Shown: positions 35,534 to 46,487 of the stretch, one piece after another | How positions within the stretch are numbered: position 1 is the stretch's first letter | Layout of the letters: the number at the start of each line of letters is the position of its first letter | Source of the DNA: Gnetum montanum | Lineage: Eukaryota > Streptophyta > Gnetopsida > Gnetales > Gnetaceae | Reading direction: 5' to 3' | DNA length: 64,000 nucleotides | Assembly: GCA_015680685.1 (NCBI GenBank) | Contig: MNCI01036181.1 | Coordinates: 317,951-381,950 of the forward strand | Made by a program: the position numbers and the translations under genes | The notes under the pieces: generated by a model | Told to the model about the DNA's origin: nothing | Seen by the model: the letters and a program-made list of their open reading frames with translations, nothing else | Database searches by the model: none

Positions 35534-38279
35534 GAGATGGATGTAGATGCAGAGGATGGGAGGTAGGCTTGGAAGGACCTAAGGTGGTACATTCCATTAC
35601 CGATTCACCTATCAAATGCTCTTCTTGTTTTCCTAGATGAGAAGGCTGCGGTGCCATCTTATGCAGGGTAGGGTCTGTCAAGTGGCTTGGCCCCCTGATG
35701 GTGAATGGTATTTGCAGTGTTAGTGCAAGCGACAATGTAGTCTTGATTATGGAAGGTGCAAGGGTAGATGTCTGAGGAGGGACCCTTAGGAAAAACGATT
35801 GCTACGACATTTGTTTAGCTTTTTCTGGTGTTGGTGTACTACGCTGAGGCACGCAGACCACAAACAATTGTTAAGGCAGTTTGGGATTACTTTCTACCCC
35901 AATAGTGTTGATGATATAGCTAGAGTTGTTGCCATTAAGTGGGTCTATGTAAACATGCATAGATTGATTCTTGGAAAATACGAGGTTTCTTTCATCTAGA
36001 ACCAACTTCCCCTGATCAATCATTCTTTGAATGTCATCTTTTAATGTTAAATAGTAATCTATGTCATGACCACAAAGTTGATGGTAGTCATAGAACCGTT
36101 CTAGCCTGAAATTCTTAGGAACTGGGGGCTCATTGGACAAATCCAAAGAGGGGTTCCTAAGGAGTTTGTAGTACCTTTGAGATGTTTTTTGGTTTCCTCC
36201 TTTGACATCGTCTTGTGTTGAATATAACCTACCCTTAGTAATTACTTCAGAAGTTCTAAAGGATTAACAGGTAGCAGGTGTATTTAGAACCATCTTTATG
36301 CTCGAAGTTAGGCTTAGGCAGGGTAGATGCTTTGGGTATCAAGGTGGAGGGTTGAGCTGCATCGCCTGGGCTGGGTGTAGGATTAGTTGGCATGATGGCT
36401 GCCTTCTTATTATTCTTGTTATTGTGCTTGGATTCATTTGCCGCAATGACCACTGTGGTTGTTGCAACCTTGCCCTTTTCTTTATCCTTCCTGATATAGG
36501 TGTTCTTATATGCAACATAGGTTGGGTCTTTACTTGCCTTTGCCGTGTCTTATATGCTCTTGGTCTAGGAAAAAGCCTTACTAAAAGTTCAGGGAGCAAG
36601 GTAATACAGTTTAGACTTAATGAAGTCATTCACTACACCCTTAAATATGGCCAATAGATGCACCTCCACGATGGGCTTGGAGATGTCATTTAGGGTAGTG
36701 CTCCACCGCTGTATGAATTTCTGGACTAATTCTAGTGGATCCTAAATTACGCTCATTAATTGATCTAGTATAACTTCTGGTCTCAATTTATACTTGAAAT
36801 GAGTTATGAACTGAGTTAGTAGCTCTTTTAGCTTTGAGATAGAAGAGCATGGGAGCATGTAGTACCAGTCCAAAGCTTTGCCCATTAGAGACATAGCAAA
36901 GATGTAGATGATGGTATGCAACCATTGTTGTAGTATAAGGGACTCAAATCTAAATGTTACAAGATGCATGTTGGGATCACCCTCCCCATTGTATTTTGTA
37001 AAGTGGGGGAGTGACATCCTAGGGGGTAATGTTAGCATAGAGACCATCGGGCTGATGGGATCATCATGGTAGAAATCCATGACTTGTACTGTGTCAAAAC
37101 CGGTAGCTTTCAAATGCTTAATTTCTTCATTAAGGGTATGGATGAGCTGGAATGCTTGGTCTAGACCTAGGGATGAGGTAGAAAATTTTGGGGCTATAGG
37201 GGTATCCACCGTTGGTGTCATGGTAGGGGAAACTGCCTGGCTCATAGGCGGTGCCATTGGGATGGCCCCTATGAAAGCTGCTACTTGTGCTATCCACCAC
37301 CTAGTGGGTGGTGTTGTTGGGGTGGAGGACGTTGGTGGCACCATGGGATATGTCATTTGCATGATTTGTGGGGTAGACCACAGTATCACACTTGGTTGTA
37401 CCATTTGCGGGGCTTGGTACATTTGATGGTGACTGTAGTGCGACATTTGTGAATGTTGCAAAGAAGGGGGGAAGCAAATGGGGTCCACCACATGGTTGGG
37501 GGTGGGCCCATGGATTATGGTCAAACTGGTGCATACACTAGTATGGAAGCAGAGATTGTATGCAACTGCAATGTAGGTACCATATGCACATAAGGCAGGG
37601 TAGCCGTGATCGATGCATGGTACGATGTAGGAATGGATTGAGAAACAAATTGTAGTGGGATAGTGCTTGGAAACAAGATGGAGGAATATGTGTGTTGATA
37701 CACCAAAGGCATGGCATGGCTACCTGTGGCTGATGAAACTAGGGTTTGCGATGGTGTGGATGTAATCATGAAGACAGCATTTGTAAAGAGTGGGTTTGAC
37801 TAGAAATATGGGGTGAGAGGGATGGTGGCAAGGTTAGTTTGATCCCCATCCTCGAGCTGGAAATCTAGGTCCTCTTGACCCTCTTGAAACACCTCATCAT
37901 AGTGAGACACCATGTTTCACTGCTCCCCAAGCCTACTCATCCGTATTAGCTGATCTAAGATCCACTAATACGTTTGCATCAGAGGAATGGAAAAGTCAAG
38001 AGTGGGAATAAATTTCCTACCATTACAGTAAATGAAATCGAAGCTATGTTTTTCTTTGAGTTATTGGGCATCTAAGGGTATATTTTCCTGAACCTTAGTG
38101 CAGAGAAAATTGTAAATCTTGGTGTGTTGTACAAAGCTCTCAGGTGATCAGTTTTGGATCTTGAGAGATTAGTGTGGCCCTTGCACTAGGCTAGGTGGTT
38201 GCTCGACACCTGTGGTGCCTTGAACCAAAAAAGGAACCTCAATGTTTGAGGTAGCAATAGCAGTGGTTGATGAAATCAT
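35534..38279 (-). pseudogene. gag (element H)
   Basis: The start is ATG at 38,279 (MISSTTAIATSN, matching MAFSTTATNAFN of G). It then has NIPLDAQ-type and YCNGRKFIPTLDF blocks, a Pro/Thr/Met-rich region, and the core from GLDQAFQLIHTLNEEIKHLK through DTVQVMDFYHDDPISP and LPHFTKYNGEGDPNMHLVTF to KALDWYYMLPCSS and LLTQFITHFKYKLRPE (37,524-36,742 open). After a shift, FYDYHQLCGHDIDYYLTLKDD (36,090-36,020) is the C-terminal His/Cys block. The last part (35,730-35,540) matches G at 53,880-54,030. Stops are present in the N-terminal third. Confidence 0.85.
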
Positions 38280-38498
38280 TTTTGCAAGATTGAAAAATGA
38301 TTTGCAAGCAGGAAAAGATAGAGATTAAGAGGAGATCAGAGGCTTTTTACCCTACAGGGTTCCAAAGGGACCATTGATGTGACCAACCTGTACCACATGA
38401 TGATTAAACAGCTGCAAGGGTGTAACATTTATGCTAATAAGTAATGGGGTACAAAGAGTGTGCAGGATTACTCGTAGGACATGTAAAAGGCACTTAAG
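38280..38498 (-). other. Leader of element H
   Basis: On the minus strand it holds one copy of the unit GTGGTACAGGTTGGTCAC...CAATGGTCCCT...AAAGCCT, which is repeated five times in the leader of G. No coding region. Confidence 0.6.
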
Positions 38499-38515
38499 CC
38501 CTCCTTCTAGTGCCA
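38499..38515 (-). other. Primer binding site candidate of element H
   Basis: Minus strand TGGCACTAGAAGGAGGG starts 5 bp after the LTR end (...CTCACTACA). F has TGGTGCTAGAAGGAGAT at the same place and G has TAGCTCTAGAAGGAGGG. Position and conservation fit a primer site; I cannot assign the tRNA. Confidence 0.55.
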
Positions 38516-39059
38516 AAAACTGTAGTGAGTAAAAACATTAGTGGCTAGAAACACCAAGAGGTTGCTAGGAGAATAGTTTATCCTTGGATCTGTGCAAGGG
38601 CTGTGCTGGATAAAATGGAAATAGGGTGTCCTGAATGGTTTGGTCGATCAGACAGGGACTTAATCGGTGTAACTTAACCTTACATGAATGTTGCTTTGAT
38701 TGAGAAATTATGAGTTAAAACCAATAGTCAATAAATATGGGAATGAAGGAAATAATACCAAACAACAATAACAAAAAAGAAATAATTATAATAAACTTAG
38801 GTAAGAAAATGCACTACCTCAAGGTTGAGGGTTCAATTCTTTGCCTTGTTTGAGCGATGTGAAACAGGTTATATAACACTGGAGGTGCACAATGAATTTA
38901 AGGATAATTAGAATGCTTAGATATGTGCCAACGATGCTCTTGAATGTGAACTTAGAAGCCAATGTGAAAAATTCCAACTTGAAAGTGCTAATGCTAAAAA
39001 AGCCAACCGCAAGATAGCCAATGCAAAAAAGCCAACCCTTTGAGCATTGTTTGGTAGGG

Positions 39060-39067
39060 TATTTATA
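39060..39067 (-). promoter_or_regulatory. TATA box in LTR of H
   Basis: Minus strand CCCTATAAATACCC, about 970 bp from the LTR start, in the same context as in G and A'. Confidence 0.7.
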
Positions 39068-39256
39068 GGGTCAGGAGTAGGCGAGAAATGATGTTTTTTT
39101 GCCATGTGTCCTAGACCCCAGAAGATGCTAACATGCCCATACTGTGTAGATGTGCAATGCTAGTCGTGAACTTTTTATGCTACAACCATGTTGTTGAAAC
39201 TAGAGATGCTGGAATTCGGTGTGCCAACAATGCAAGAGAGAAGTGAAACTTATCGT

Positions 39257-39748
39257 GGTAGCGTAGGTACTCGCTACACTATGCTACGCTATGTAGTGTA
39301 GCACACATTTGTAGCGTAGCTACTTGCTACACTATGCTACGCTATGTAGCATAGCAAAACATAGCCACTGGTTTAAATAGAAAACTTGCGTTGGAGTCAC
39401 TAGCTTTGTTGAAAGTCTTGGTGCACACCGGGATAACCTTTGGAGCATTTTTATTGATGTGCGTCTTTGCTATGCTATGCTATGCTACATAGCATAGCAT
39501 AGCATAGCATAGTAGCCAATGTAACTCACATTTCTGTCAAAAATGCGAGGGTTTCATGAGAGAACTTTGCTTACTTTTCCCTTGCTACGTTGTGCTACAC
39601 TATATAGCGTAGCATAGCGTAGCACCTTGTGTTGGCTGGATTCTAGCTTTAGCTTCCACGAACATCTTGTCAAACTTGTATTCGGACACTTGGTTGATTT
39701 TTTATAGGCTTTCTATGATATGCAATGTAGCATAGCATAGCAAAATTC
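39257..39748 (-). repeat. Cluster of TAGCGTAGC-type inverted repeats in U3 of H
   Basis: Five units, at 39,257-39,308, 39,312-39,362, 39,469-39,518, 39,583-39,627 and 39,713-39,748, each with arms close to TGCTACGCTA and TAGCGTAGCA. The third unit is a run of GCTAT / ATAGC pentamers. All lie 190-690 bp upstream of the TATA box. Confidence 0.85.
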
Positions 39749-40034
39749 TCAACTAGAAAACTTACTGAACTATTTTTCTCATGCCAAGCACTCTCAGCAA
39801 CTCCTAGCATGGTTTCTGAGTAGATTGTCAACCAGGTGAATTATCTAGGTGGGTAGGTCAGAGAGTCCATCGGGCCTACCATCTCTAGAGATAGAAAACT
39901 TGCCAAAATGGACAATCTAATCTTAGTTCCTTCAATTCCTACAAAAATTTCATGAGGCTACACTTGTGGAAATGCTTTCCTCAGTTCAAAAACCCTGGTA
40001 AAGCAAGAGTACCTCGAAATTTTACGATGTTTCA

Positions 40035-41914
40035 ATAGTAGGCAACATAGGAGGGGTCATGTTCATGAAAGAAATCATGATAAATGTGATAATTATGATG
40101 AATTCTTACTTGCTACTAGGTTCATGATTAATATCATGAAGGTTTTTTATATTCTAACTAGAACCAAAGAAATAGCCACATCAAGTTACATCACATGAAT
40201 AATATTTTCAAGTTTAAAGAAGGCTACAATGTACATCCAAAATATCATTTGTAAGCCTTTCATGATTCTTGTGCATTGTAGAATATCAAGAAGGACTAGC
40301 AAAATGTTAAACTATTCCCTAGAATACTCATCAAAGAAGTAGAGATCTAGTATGAATCGTTAGAAGAAAAATCTATCAGAAATGAACTACAATGCTGGAG
40401 CTATTCAATGAGAAATATTAAACATAATCTAGATTATTAGATTTTGGGAAGTAGATTTAAGGGTGGAATTAAGACAACTAAGAATCCATTAATGTAGCAC
40501 TATATAGATACTATTATTTGTTACATAGGTATTTGGACCATGGATGTTTTCAAAGGAAGTAGTTGAGAAAAATCATAGATGGGCTACAAAACAAAACAAT
40601 GAAATTCTTGAGATTCTATACCTAAGAAAAACTTCTAGGATGAGGGTCCATAGAATCTTAAGGATAAAAAGGAAGGAAAGTCAAAGAAGGGAGAAAGAAA
40701 AAAAGAGTATAACACAGATATTTCTCTTCCTAAAAGGGATGTACATGCATTTGACACAAGGTAGGATGAAAATCCCAGGAAGAAGGTGATCCAATAATAA
40801 TCTTAGTTAATCTAAAAATGAGTTTCAAAAACTATCATAAAGGTGCAAAAATATGAAACTTATTATATGATAAATTTTTAATTGTACTAAATATAGTGAA
40901 AAAGAAAATATATAAAGATCTTGCATGAATTAAAGATAAGAAAAAAAAAAGAAGCAAGTAAGAACATGTATAGACAGAAAGGCAAAGCTACAATGGAAGA
41001 GTTTGCTCATGCCAATTTAATAGAAGATGATGTAAGTGAGTGAAATTATGAACATTATAAGAAATATTCTCATGTTATGTCATAGTTATAGGAGTTAGGA
41101 GCATATCCATTGAGTCTAAAGTTCATAAAAAACTAGATGCTTAAGAGCTTACCTAATCCACAAGAGAACTACATGAAACTCTAGAATCAATAATGCTATC
41201 CAAGCAGAGGTTCATCTTAACATCAACTATAGTAATATCAATAGTAAAAAAATTCATATTCATGAGAGATTCCACCACCAAGGTAGTAGTATCATTAGGA
41301 TTATTATGTTTAAGAACCTATTTATCCAGGTAGTTTAGTTGCTCAAACTGACTCTTCCCACTCCCTATTATCCACTAAAATATCATATGCCTTATACAAA
41401 AGAGATAAATAATATTTCTAACTTTCAAATTCATCTCGTATGCATCCTCAACCATCACAAGCTCCTCTTCCTCTAGTGTTATCTTTATGAATATAAGATG
41501 AGATACCTTCTCATCCACACTAGAAAAAATGCTACTAGAGCTATGAACATGCAAGTGGATGATAGTTCTAGTTATTCCAAAGGTAAGCTTCAAAAAACTC
41601 ATTTTTTTAGACCTACTAGTTGATCCAAAACCATGTAAGAATTAGTGGTTATGGATCTTATACTAACACTAACAACCTCCAATATCTTACACAACTTGCC
41701 TTTAAATGAAAGCTCAAATGTATAAAATATCATGATAATCCATGTTGTAATGAGTTAAATATGTAAGTAGCCTTCATAGGAAGAAAAAATCCAAGAAGCC
41801 TCCCAATTTATTTCAAAATTGTATGAAATAATCTTGCAAGGCTTTGGTAAAATTAGATTCCAATGTAAACTTGATCTCTTAGGAAATGTATAAAATCTAG
41901 AAACTACCCCCACT
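40035..41914. other. Old AT-rich sequence without recognisable genes
   Basis: I can read no domain with confidence. A Lys/Arg-rich open stretch (40,544-40,789, plus) and a minus-strand stretch (41,602-41,375) show no known motif. It probably belongs to the same decayed Athila-type element as 41,915-42,210. H inserted here with its LTR start at 40,034. Confidence 0.4.
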
Positions 41915-42210
41915 CAAAGAGTGTAATATCATATCGGACCTTGAAAATGAGTCCATCACTATTCCCTTTGGGTAGCCAGAGGATATTATGATCACTAGTA
42001 GTGGGTTATCCTATCAAGATGATTTTCTCATAATACACTTTGATAACTCCAAAGGAGAGTTTCTTATTATTATAGAAAGATCTTAACTAAGCACAATTCA
42101 TGTCAAGCTACAAATCAAGGATATATCCTTAGAAATTTCCAATGAAAATATTCATTGAGAGATTGAGAGGAAGATCTTACCATGCATTATGTACAATGAT
42201 ATGGGATGAA
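41915..42210 (+). pseudogene. Athila-type protease remnant (relative of element D)
   Basis: The frame reads LENESITIPFG*PEDIMIT, GEFLIIIERS, EISNENIH*EIERKILPCIMYND. It aligns with ELENQSITIPLGLVKDIVTM ... GDFPIIMGRA ... LEISKGNEFKRLEKKCITCIMYN of D at 15,820-16,090. Several stops. Confidence 0.7.
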
Positions 42211-42674
42211 ACTGCATGTAGAGGGTTTGTACAGTTAGATAAAGAAGCATCATAGCATGTAATTCATGTGAAGAAATGGTGTGTAGGTAAAAATGCATGC
42301 ATGCAATAATCACTAAATAAGAAGACATTCAGTGGATGATAACATATGAATGTTACGATTCTACAATATGCATGGAATCATAGGAAGCTCTCACAACAAC
42401 TAACATTATATAATATATGATATCACATACCTTAAGCAATAACTTTTCCAATCAAAAAATAGACAAGAAGAAGAGATTGTTTTGGAAAATAGGAAAAAAT
42501 AAAAACTTGGGATTCCTATATTTACATAGAAGGATTAGCAAATCCTGATGAAACTTCTCAAAATAGCATTTAAAACTCCCTTGAATTAGCTTATGAAATC
42601 CATGCTATAGAAATTTATATTCTTCATAACTTAATGAACAAAAAAAATTGCTATATTTTAATAAAAAATGGATG

Positions 42675-42801
42675 AAATTGAAAGCTTACTATTGAGTATT
42701 TTTGAACCATAGTTAGTTGACAAAAAATTGACATATAAGGACATGATTTTGATTATATAAAAAAATGTTTGATTATTTCAATTAACTAATTACTTAACTA
42801 A
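42675..42801 (+). repeat. 127-bp direct repeat, copy 1
   Basis: Starts AAATTGAAAGCTTACTATTG. It is repeated at 44,255-44,382, directly after an assembly gap, with one small length difference and one substitution. Confidence 0.9.
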
Positions 42802-43000
42802 AATATCCTAAATGTGGAGTATCTCTTCCTACTTTTCCTAAATATCATAAATGTATACTAACATTTCTAGGTTACCAAGTATCTATTGTTGGGCCTACCA
42901 AGTATCCACTACTGAGATTACAAGGCGTTGATATATTATACTCGAAGTGGTTGTACTCATGTTAATTACAAGTTCTAATATTAGATGCTTAATGATATGA
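42770..43000 (-). repeat. LTR remnant related to 22,480-22,765, opposite orientation
   Basis: ACTCGAAGTGGTTGTACTCATG (42,941 onward) and the spaced TACCAAGTATC phrases match the reverse complement of the 22.5-22.7 kb remnant and the CCACTGGG-TACCAAGC repeats of the element C LTR. Confidence 0.5.
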
Positions 43001-44107
43001 AAGTAAATTACATTCAAAGTACAATGTTATAGAATAAATTTAAACTAATTCAAATAATACAATGGATAGAAGAATGAAACACCATAAAAATTTGCATGTT
43101 ATAGCCAATCTTCATCATGTATCTTTCACCCCATGAAACCCAAGGCAAAATTTCATTATAAATGTGAAGACTATAACCCATAGTGGGTAACGTCACATAC
43201 TTTATAGTTTTAGGGCTAAAAAATTCCCCATAAGTGGACAAAGCCTCCTTCATAAGTAAAAAAAGTTACCTAGTGTCTATATTTGGGCTTGGGGTGTCAG
43301 AAATGACTTTTGGAATGAAAAAAAATGATAATTTGATGGATTTTATGGGGGGTATACATATTTCTATGCTCAAAACACATGTAGGGGATAAATCTCACCT
43401 ACCCCTAATGTGGAAGGATGGGAGTTTCAGAAACTTTCTCCCTTTAGCATGGGGACTACATTCATAGCCTGAAAACCTTTCCCCCTCAGCATGGAAGTTT
43501 CTCCAATGCATAGAGTCTTCACCTCTAGAGCTAAAAATTGCATCCCCTAGTGTGGAAGCCAGAAAAGCACTTCATGAACTTCAATGTTGACCAATTACTT
43601 TAGCAAGCATGGTGGAGAGTTTAGCATGAATGATTCATCTCCAACATGGAAGGTATGCCCTAGTTACTATTTATAGTAAATGGAATGGCCATGGGGGAAA
43701 GAACTTACTATGTATAGTAACATCCCAATTTTTGGCACCCATCTCATCTAAATGAGAAAAAAATTTGGCAACCAATTTGCAATAATTTGGCATCCATTTT
43801 GTATCCATTTTATAGCCATTCATGGCCTAATATTGATAAAAAACTAGCCTCAAAAACCATTTACAAGTTTAACACTTCACACAGTTTAGTAATTTTTAGA
43901 CAAACAAAGATTTTCAATTTAGCACTTAAAACAAAATTTTCTATGATTCCACACTAGGGAATTCTCAAGCACTCAAGAGTTATTGTACTCTAGTGTGGAA
44001 GCATTATATCCATGAGACTTGTGGATTTTTGGTGTCAATGCTACATTTTTGGGATTCCCAACACCTAGTGTGGAGCACTTTGACAACAAAATTTCCTACC
44101 TTTCTCA

Positions 44108-44132
44108 CCCCCCCCCCCCCCCCCCCCCCCCC
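44108..44132 (+). repeat. Poly-C run (25 C)
   Basis: An uninterrupted run of C just before the gap at 44,146; probably unstable or a sequencing artefact. Confidence 0.9.
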
Positions 44133-44145
44133 ACAAACAAATATT

Positions 44146-44254
44146 NNNNNNNNNNNNNNNNNNNNNNNNNNNNNNNNNNNNNNNNNNNNNNNNNNNNNNN
44201 NNNNNNNNNNNNNNNNNNNNNNNNNNNNNNNNNNNNNNNNNNNNNNNNNNNNNN
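44146..44254. other. Assembly gap (109 N)
   Basis: A run of N between the poly-C tract and the second copy of the 127-bp repeat. Confidence 0.99.
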
Positions 44255-44382
44255 AAATTGAAAGCTTACTATTGAGTATTTTTGAACCATAGTTAGTTGA
44301 CAAAAAATTGACATATAAGGACATGATTTTGATTATATTAAAAAAATGTTTGATTATTTTAATTAACTAATTACTTAACTAA
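44255..44382 (+). repeat. 127-bp direct repeat, copy 2
   Basis: Nearly identical to 42,675-42,801. It begins at the very first base after the gap, which makes a joining error or haplotype mix a real possibility. Confidence 0.9.
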
Positions 44383-44852
44383 TTGTTCAATAGCCAACAT
44401 TACAAATTTAATATTTCAACATAGTGGTTCAATAGCATCAAGAGTGGCAGGACATCAAAATTGTGGAGTTGACTACATTATCTTTAATGGACCCTGAACC
44501 CATGTCCTAGTGAACCCCCTTGCTACTCATTTAGGCACCATTTGTACACATTTCTCTTACTTATTCTTTATTTTTGCTCAATAAAGTTTCAAGTTTTCGG
44601 TTTTTGGTGCAAGATATATATTTTTATTCTCTGTGCATTATTCATATCTATTATTAGTTTTTGCATTCCATTTCACTACACCATTTTTCAAATCCCCTAA
44701 GTCCTTGGTTGATCTACTAGACCAACTAGGATACCCCAAATCCCATTTTTTCAGGGAGGCCCTAGGGATTCATTGATTGAGAAACTACAATGCACTAGAT
44801 CTCCATTTAAGTTTTTCCAATGATTGAATTTTCTAGTCACAATAGTTTTTCT

Positions 44853-44870
44853 TGGTGCTAGAAGGAGATC
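44853..44870 (+). other. Primer binding site candidate of element F
   Basis: TGGTGCTAGAAGGAGATC eight bases after the inferred LTR end. It corresponds to TGGCACTAGAAGGAGGG of H. Confidence 0.5.
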
Positions 44871-45149
44871 CTGCACCTAAGTTTTGTGGCTAGATGTAAT
44901 TATCACTATTGTCAACATTTCCTATCATATTGAAACTTTCATTATGCATCTAAAACCTTTGAATCTACATTTTAATCAACACTTCCATCCATCTTGTGCT
45001 CCCAAGACCCAATGTGAAGTTTAGGTATTTGGGATTTGCAATTTTATAGTAGTTGTAAATTTCCAAAGCTAGCATTGATTTTCTAATGCACTTTTTTAAC
45101 CTCCTTGGCTGCCAAAATTTTCTCTATTGTCAACATTCATGATGTAATC

Positions 45150-46260
45150 CTTTTAGAGACTACCAAAAATTTTAAAGATAGATTCCCCAAAAATTTCCAT
45201 TCTAAGAAAAATTAGCAACCTACCAAGTCAAAATCTTAGTGGAAAAACACCAATTTTCCACTTTGGTTTTCAATCCATCCTTTCCTGCATTCAAAGATTA
45301 GTAGGAAAATTGTAGGTGATTGGGTGGTGGTTTTTTATAGCACATGCTATGAATTTTTTAGCCCAAAAGTGAGTGTTGAAACCTTGTCACACTTGTTTTT
45401 GTTTCCTACTAGTATCTTCTCTAGTTTCTAAATTGGGTGGTTCAACTCTTCCATAAAATTCTCCACCCCACCCCCACTGCGCCCACCCCCCGCCAACCCC
45501 TCGACCAAATTTCTCAAGCTAAGAAAATTGGAAACTAGCTAAAACTAGTGTTAGTGGAAAAATACCAACTTTATACTTTAGGTTTTTAGCATTACCCCTT
45601 ATCAATGTTGGGGTAGAGTATGTGAGATTTCCATCATCACATCCCCCCTTCTTTTCCCCCTTGCCATACCCAATGTGGAGGTAGTTGGGAGACCAATGTG
45701 ATAAGGTTTTTTACCAACTTAATGACTCGATTTGCTTGTTTTCCAAAGCCAACATTGCAAGTTGAAAACCTTTTACCATATTTTTGTAGCCAAAATGTTC
45801 AAAAGACTAATGTTTCTCTCTCCCCCCACTATGAAAAAAACTATATCATGGAAGTTGTAGGTTGTCGAGTGGTGGTTTTCATAGCACTTACTGTAAAATG
45901 TTTCCTCCAAAGCCAACATTGATATCTTCTCGTCATTTTCCTTTCTGCTACCAACTTTTTCTAGTTTCCAAAGTGGGAGGTGCAACCCTTCCAAAAATTA
46001 CCAAACCTTCAAAACTTATCCTCCCTCATTTTTCCAACTTGAGAAAATTGGTGGCCTACCAAAACCAAGTTCTTAATGGGAAAAACCAACTTTTCACTTT
46101 GATTTTTGAACTCCTCCCCTCTCTGCAATGTTGAGCTAGAACATGTGAAATTTGCATTATCCCATCCTCCTTCTTTTCCCCCCTACCATATTGAGCATAG
46201 AGGTAGTTAGGAGGCCAACTTGGGTAAGGCTTGCCACCAACATTTCTAGCTTTTCAATTC
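45150..46260 (+). repeat. Tandem repeat of about 0.53 kb in leader of element F
   Basis: Matching phrases recur 515-546 bp apart: CTAGTTTCTAAATTGGGTGG / CTAGTTTCCAAAGTGGGAGG (45,420; 45,963), GTGGTGGTTTT...ATAGCAC (45,322; 45,870), GAGGTAGTT-GGAG (45,676; 46,200) and a TTAGTGGAAAAA...CACTTT phrase (45,235; 45,550; 46,070). The first unit is shortened by about 0.2 kb. Non-coding. Confidence 0.7.
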
Positions 46261-46487
46261 CTATAAAGGGGTAAACCCCCTTTACCTCCCACTTACTAAT
46301 TTTAGTAAGTGCTTTATTTTTAGCCATTGTTTTCTTTATATTTTTTTGAATTTTATTTATGAGAGTTTACTTCTATTTTATCATTTATAGCCTTATTTTA
46401 AACCATTTTCAACACCATAGCCATTTATTTTTAGAAATCTACCAAGTTGCTCCTCAACTTTACTAGCAAAGGTCTTAGCAACAAGCC

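Larger units (their letters stand above)
35534..40034 (-). mobile_element. Element H: Tat/Ogre-type, 5' LTR and gag, minus strand
   Basis: In minus orientation: LTR 40,034-38,521, primer site, short leader, gag to 35,534. Protease and pol are missing because the LTR end of A' abuts gag at 35,533. It is the second best preserved copy, with a gag stretch of 260 codons without a stop. Confidence 0.85.
38521..40034 (-). repeat. 5' LTR of element H, 1.51 kb
   Basis: Minus strand from TGAAACATCGTAAAATTTCG (40,034) to ...ACTCACTACA (38,521). TATAAATA is at 39,067-39,060. Five imperfect inverted repeats of the TAGCGTAGC type lie upstream of it. The U5 block CCCTGTCTGATCGACCAAACC is near 38,660. It aligns with the LTRs at 34,260 and 48,889. 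Confidence 0.85.
43075..44844 (+). repeat. 5' LTR of element F, about 1.77 kb including gap
   Basis: It starts TGAAACACCATAAAAATTTGC and ends ...TAGTCACAATA just before the primer-site candidate. The U5 block TTGGTTGATCTACTAGACCAAC is at about 44,705-44,725. It contains a C25 run, an N gap of 109 bases and the second copy of a 127-bp repeat, so its middle may be misassembled. Confidence 0.65.

Noticed and set aside
38917-39105. Minus-strand ORF of 62 codons downstream of the TATA box in the H LTR
   Set aside because: It lies in R/U5 and consists of repeated GCCAATGCAAAAAAGCCAAC-type text; no homologous ORF is kept in G or A'.
40544-40789. Lys/Arg-rich 81-codon ORF as a nucleic-acid-binding gag tail
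   Set aside because: No motif, no homologue in the window, and AT-rich composition favours such frames by chance.
43993-44324. Open frames over the poly-C run and second gap, with poly-Pro or poly-Gly products
   Set aside because: Artefacts of the C25 run and the N run.
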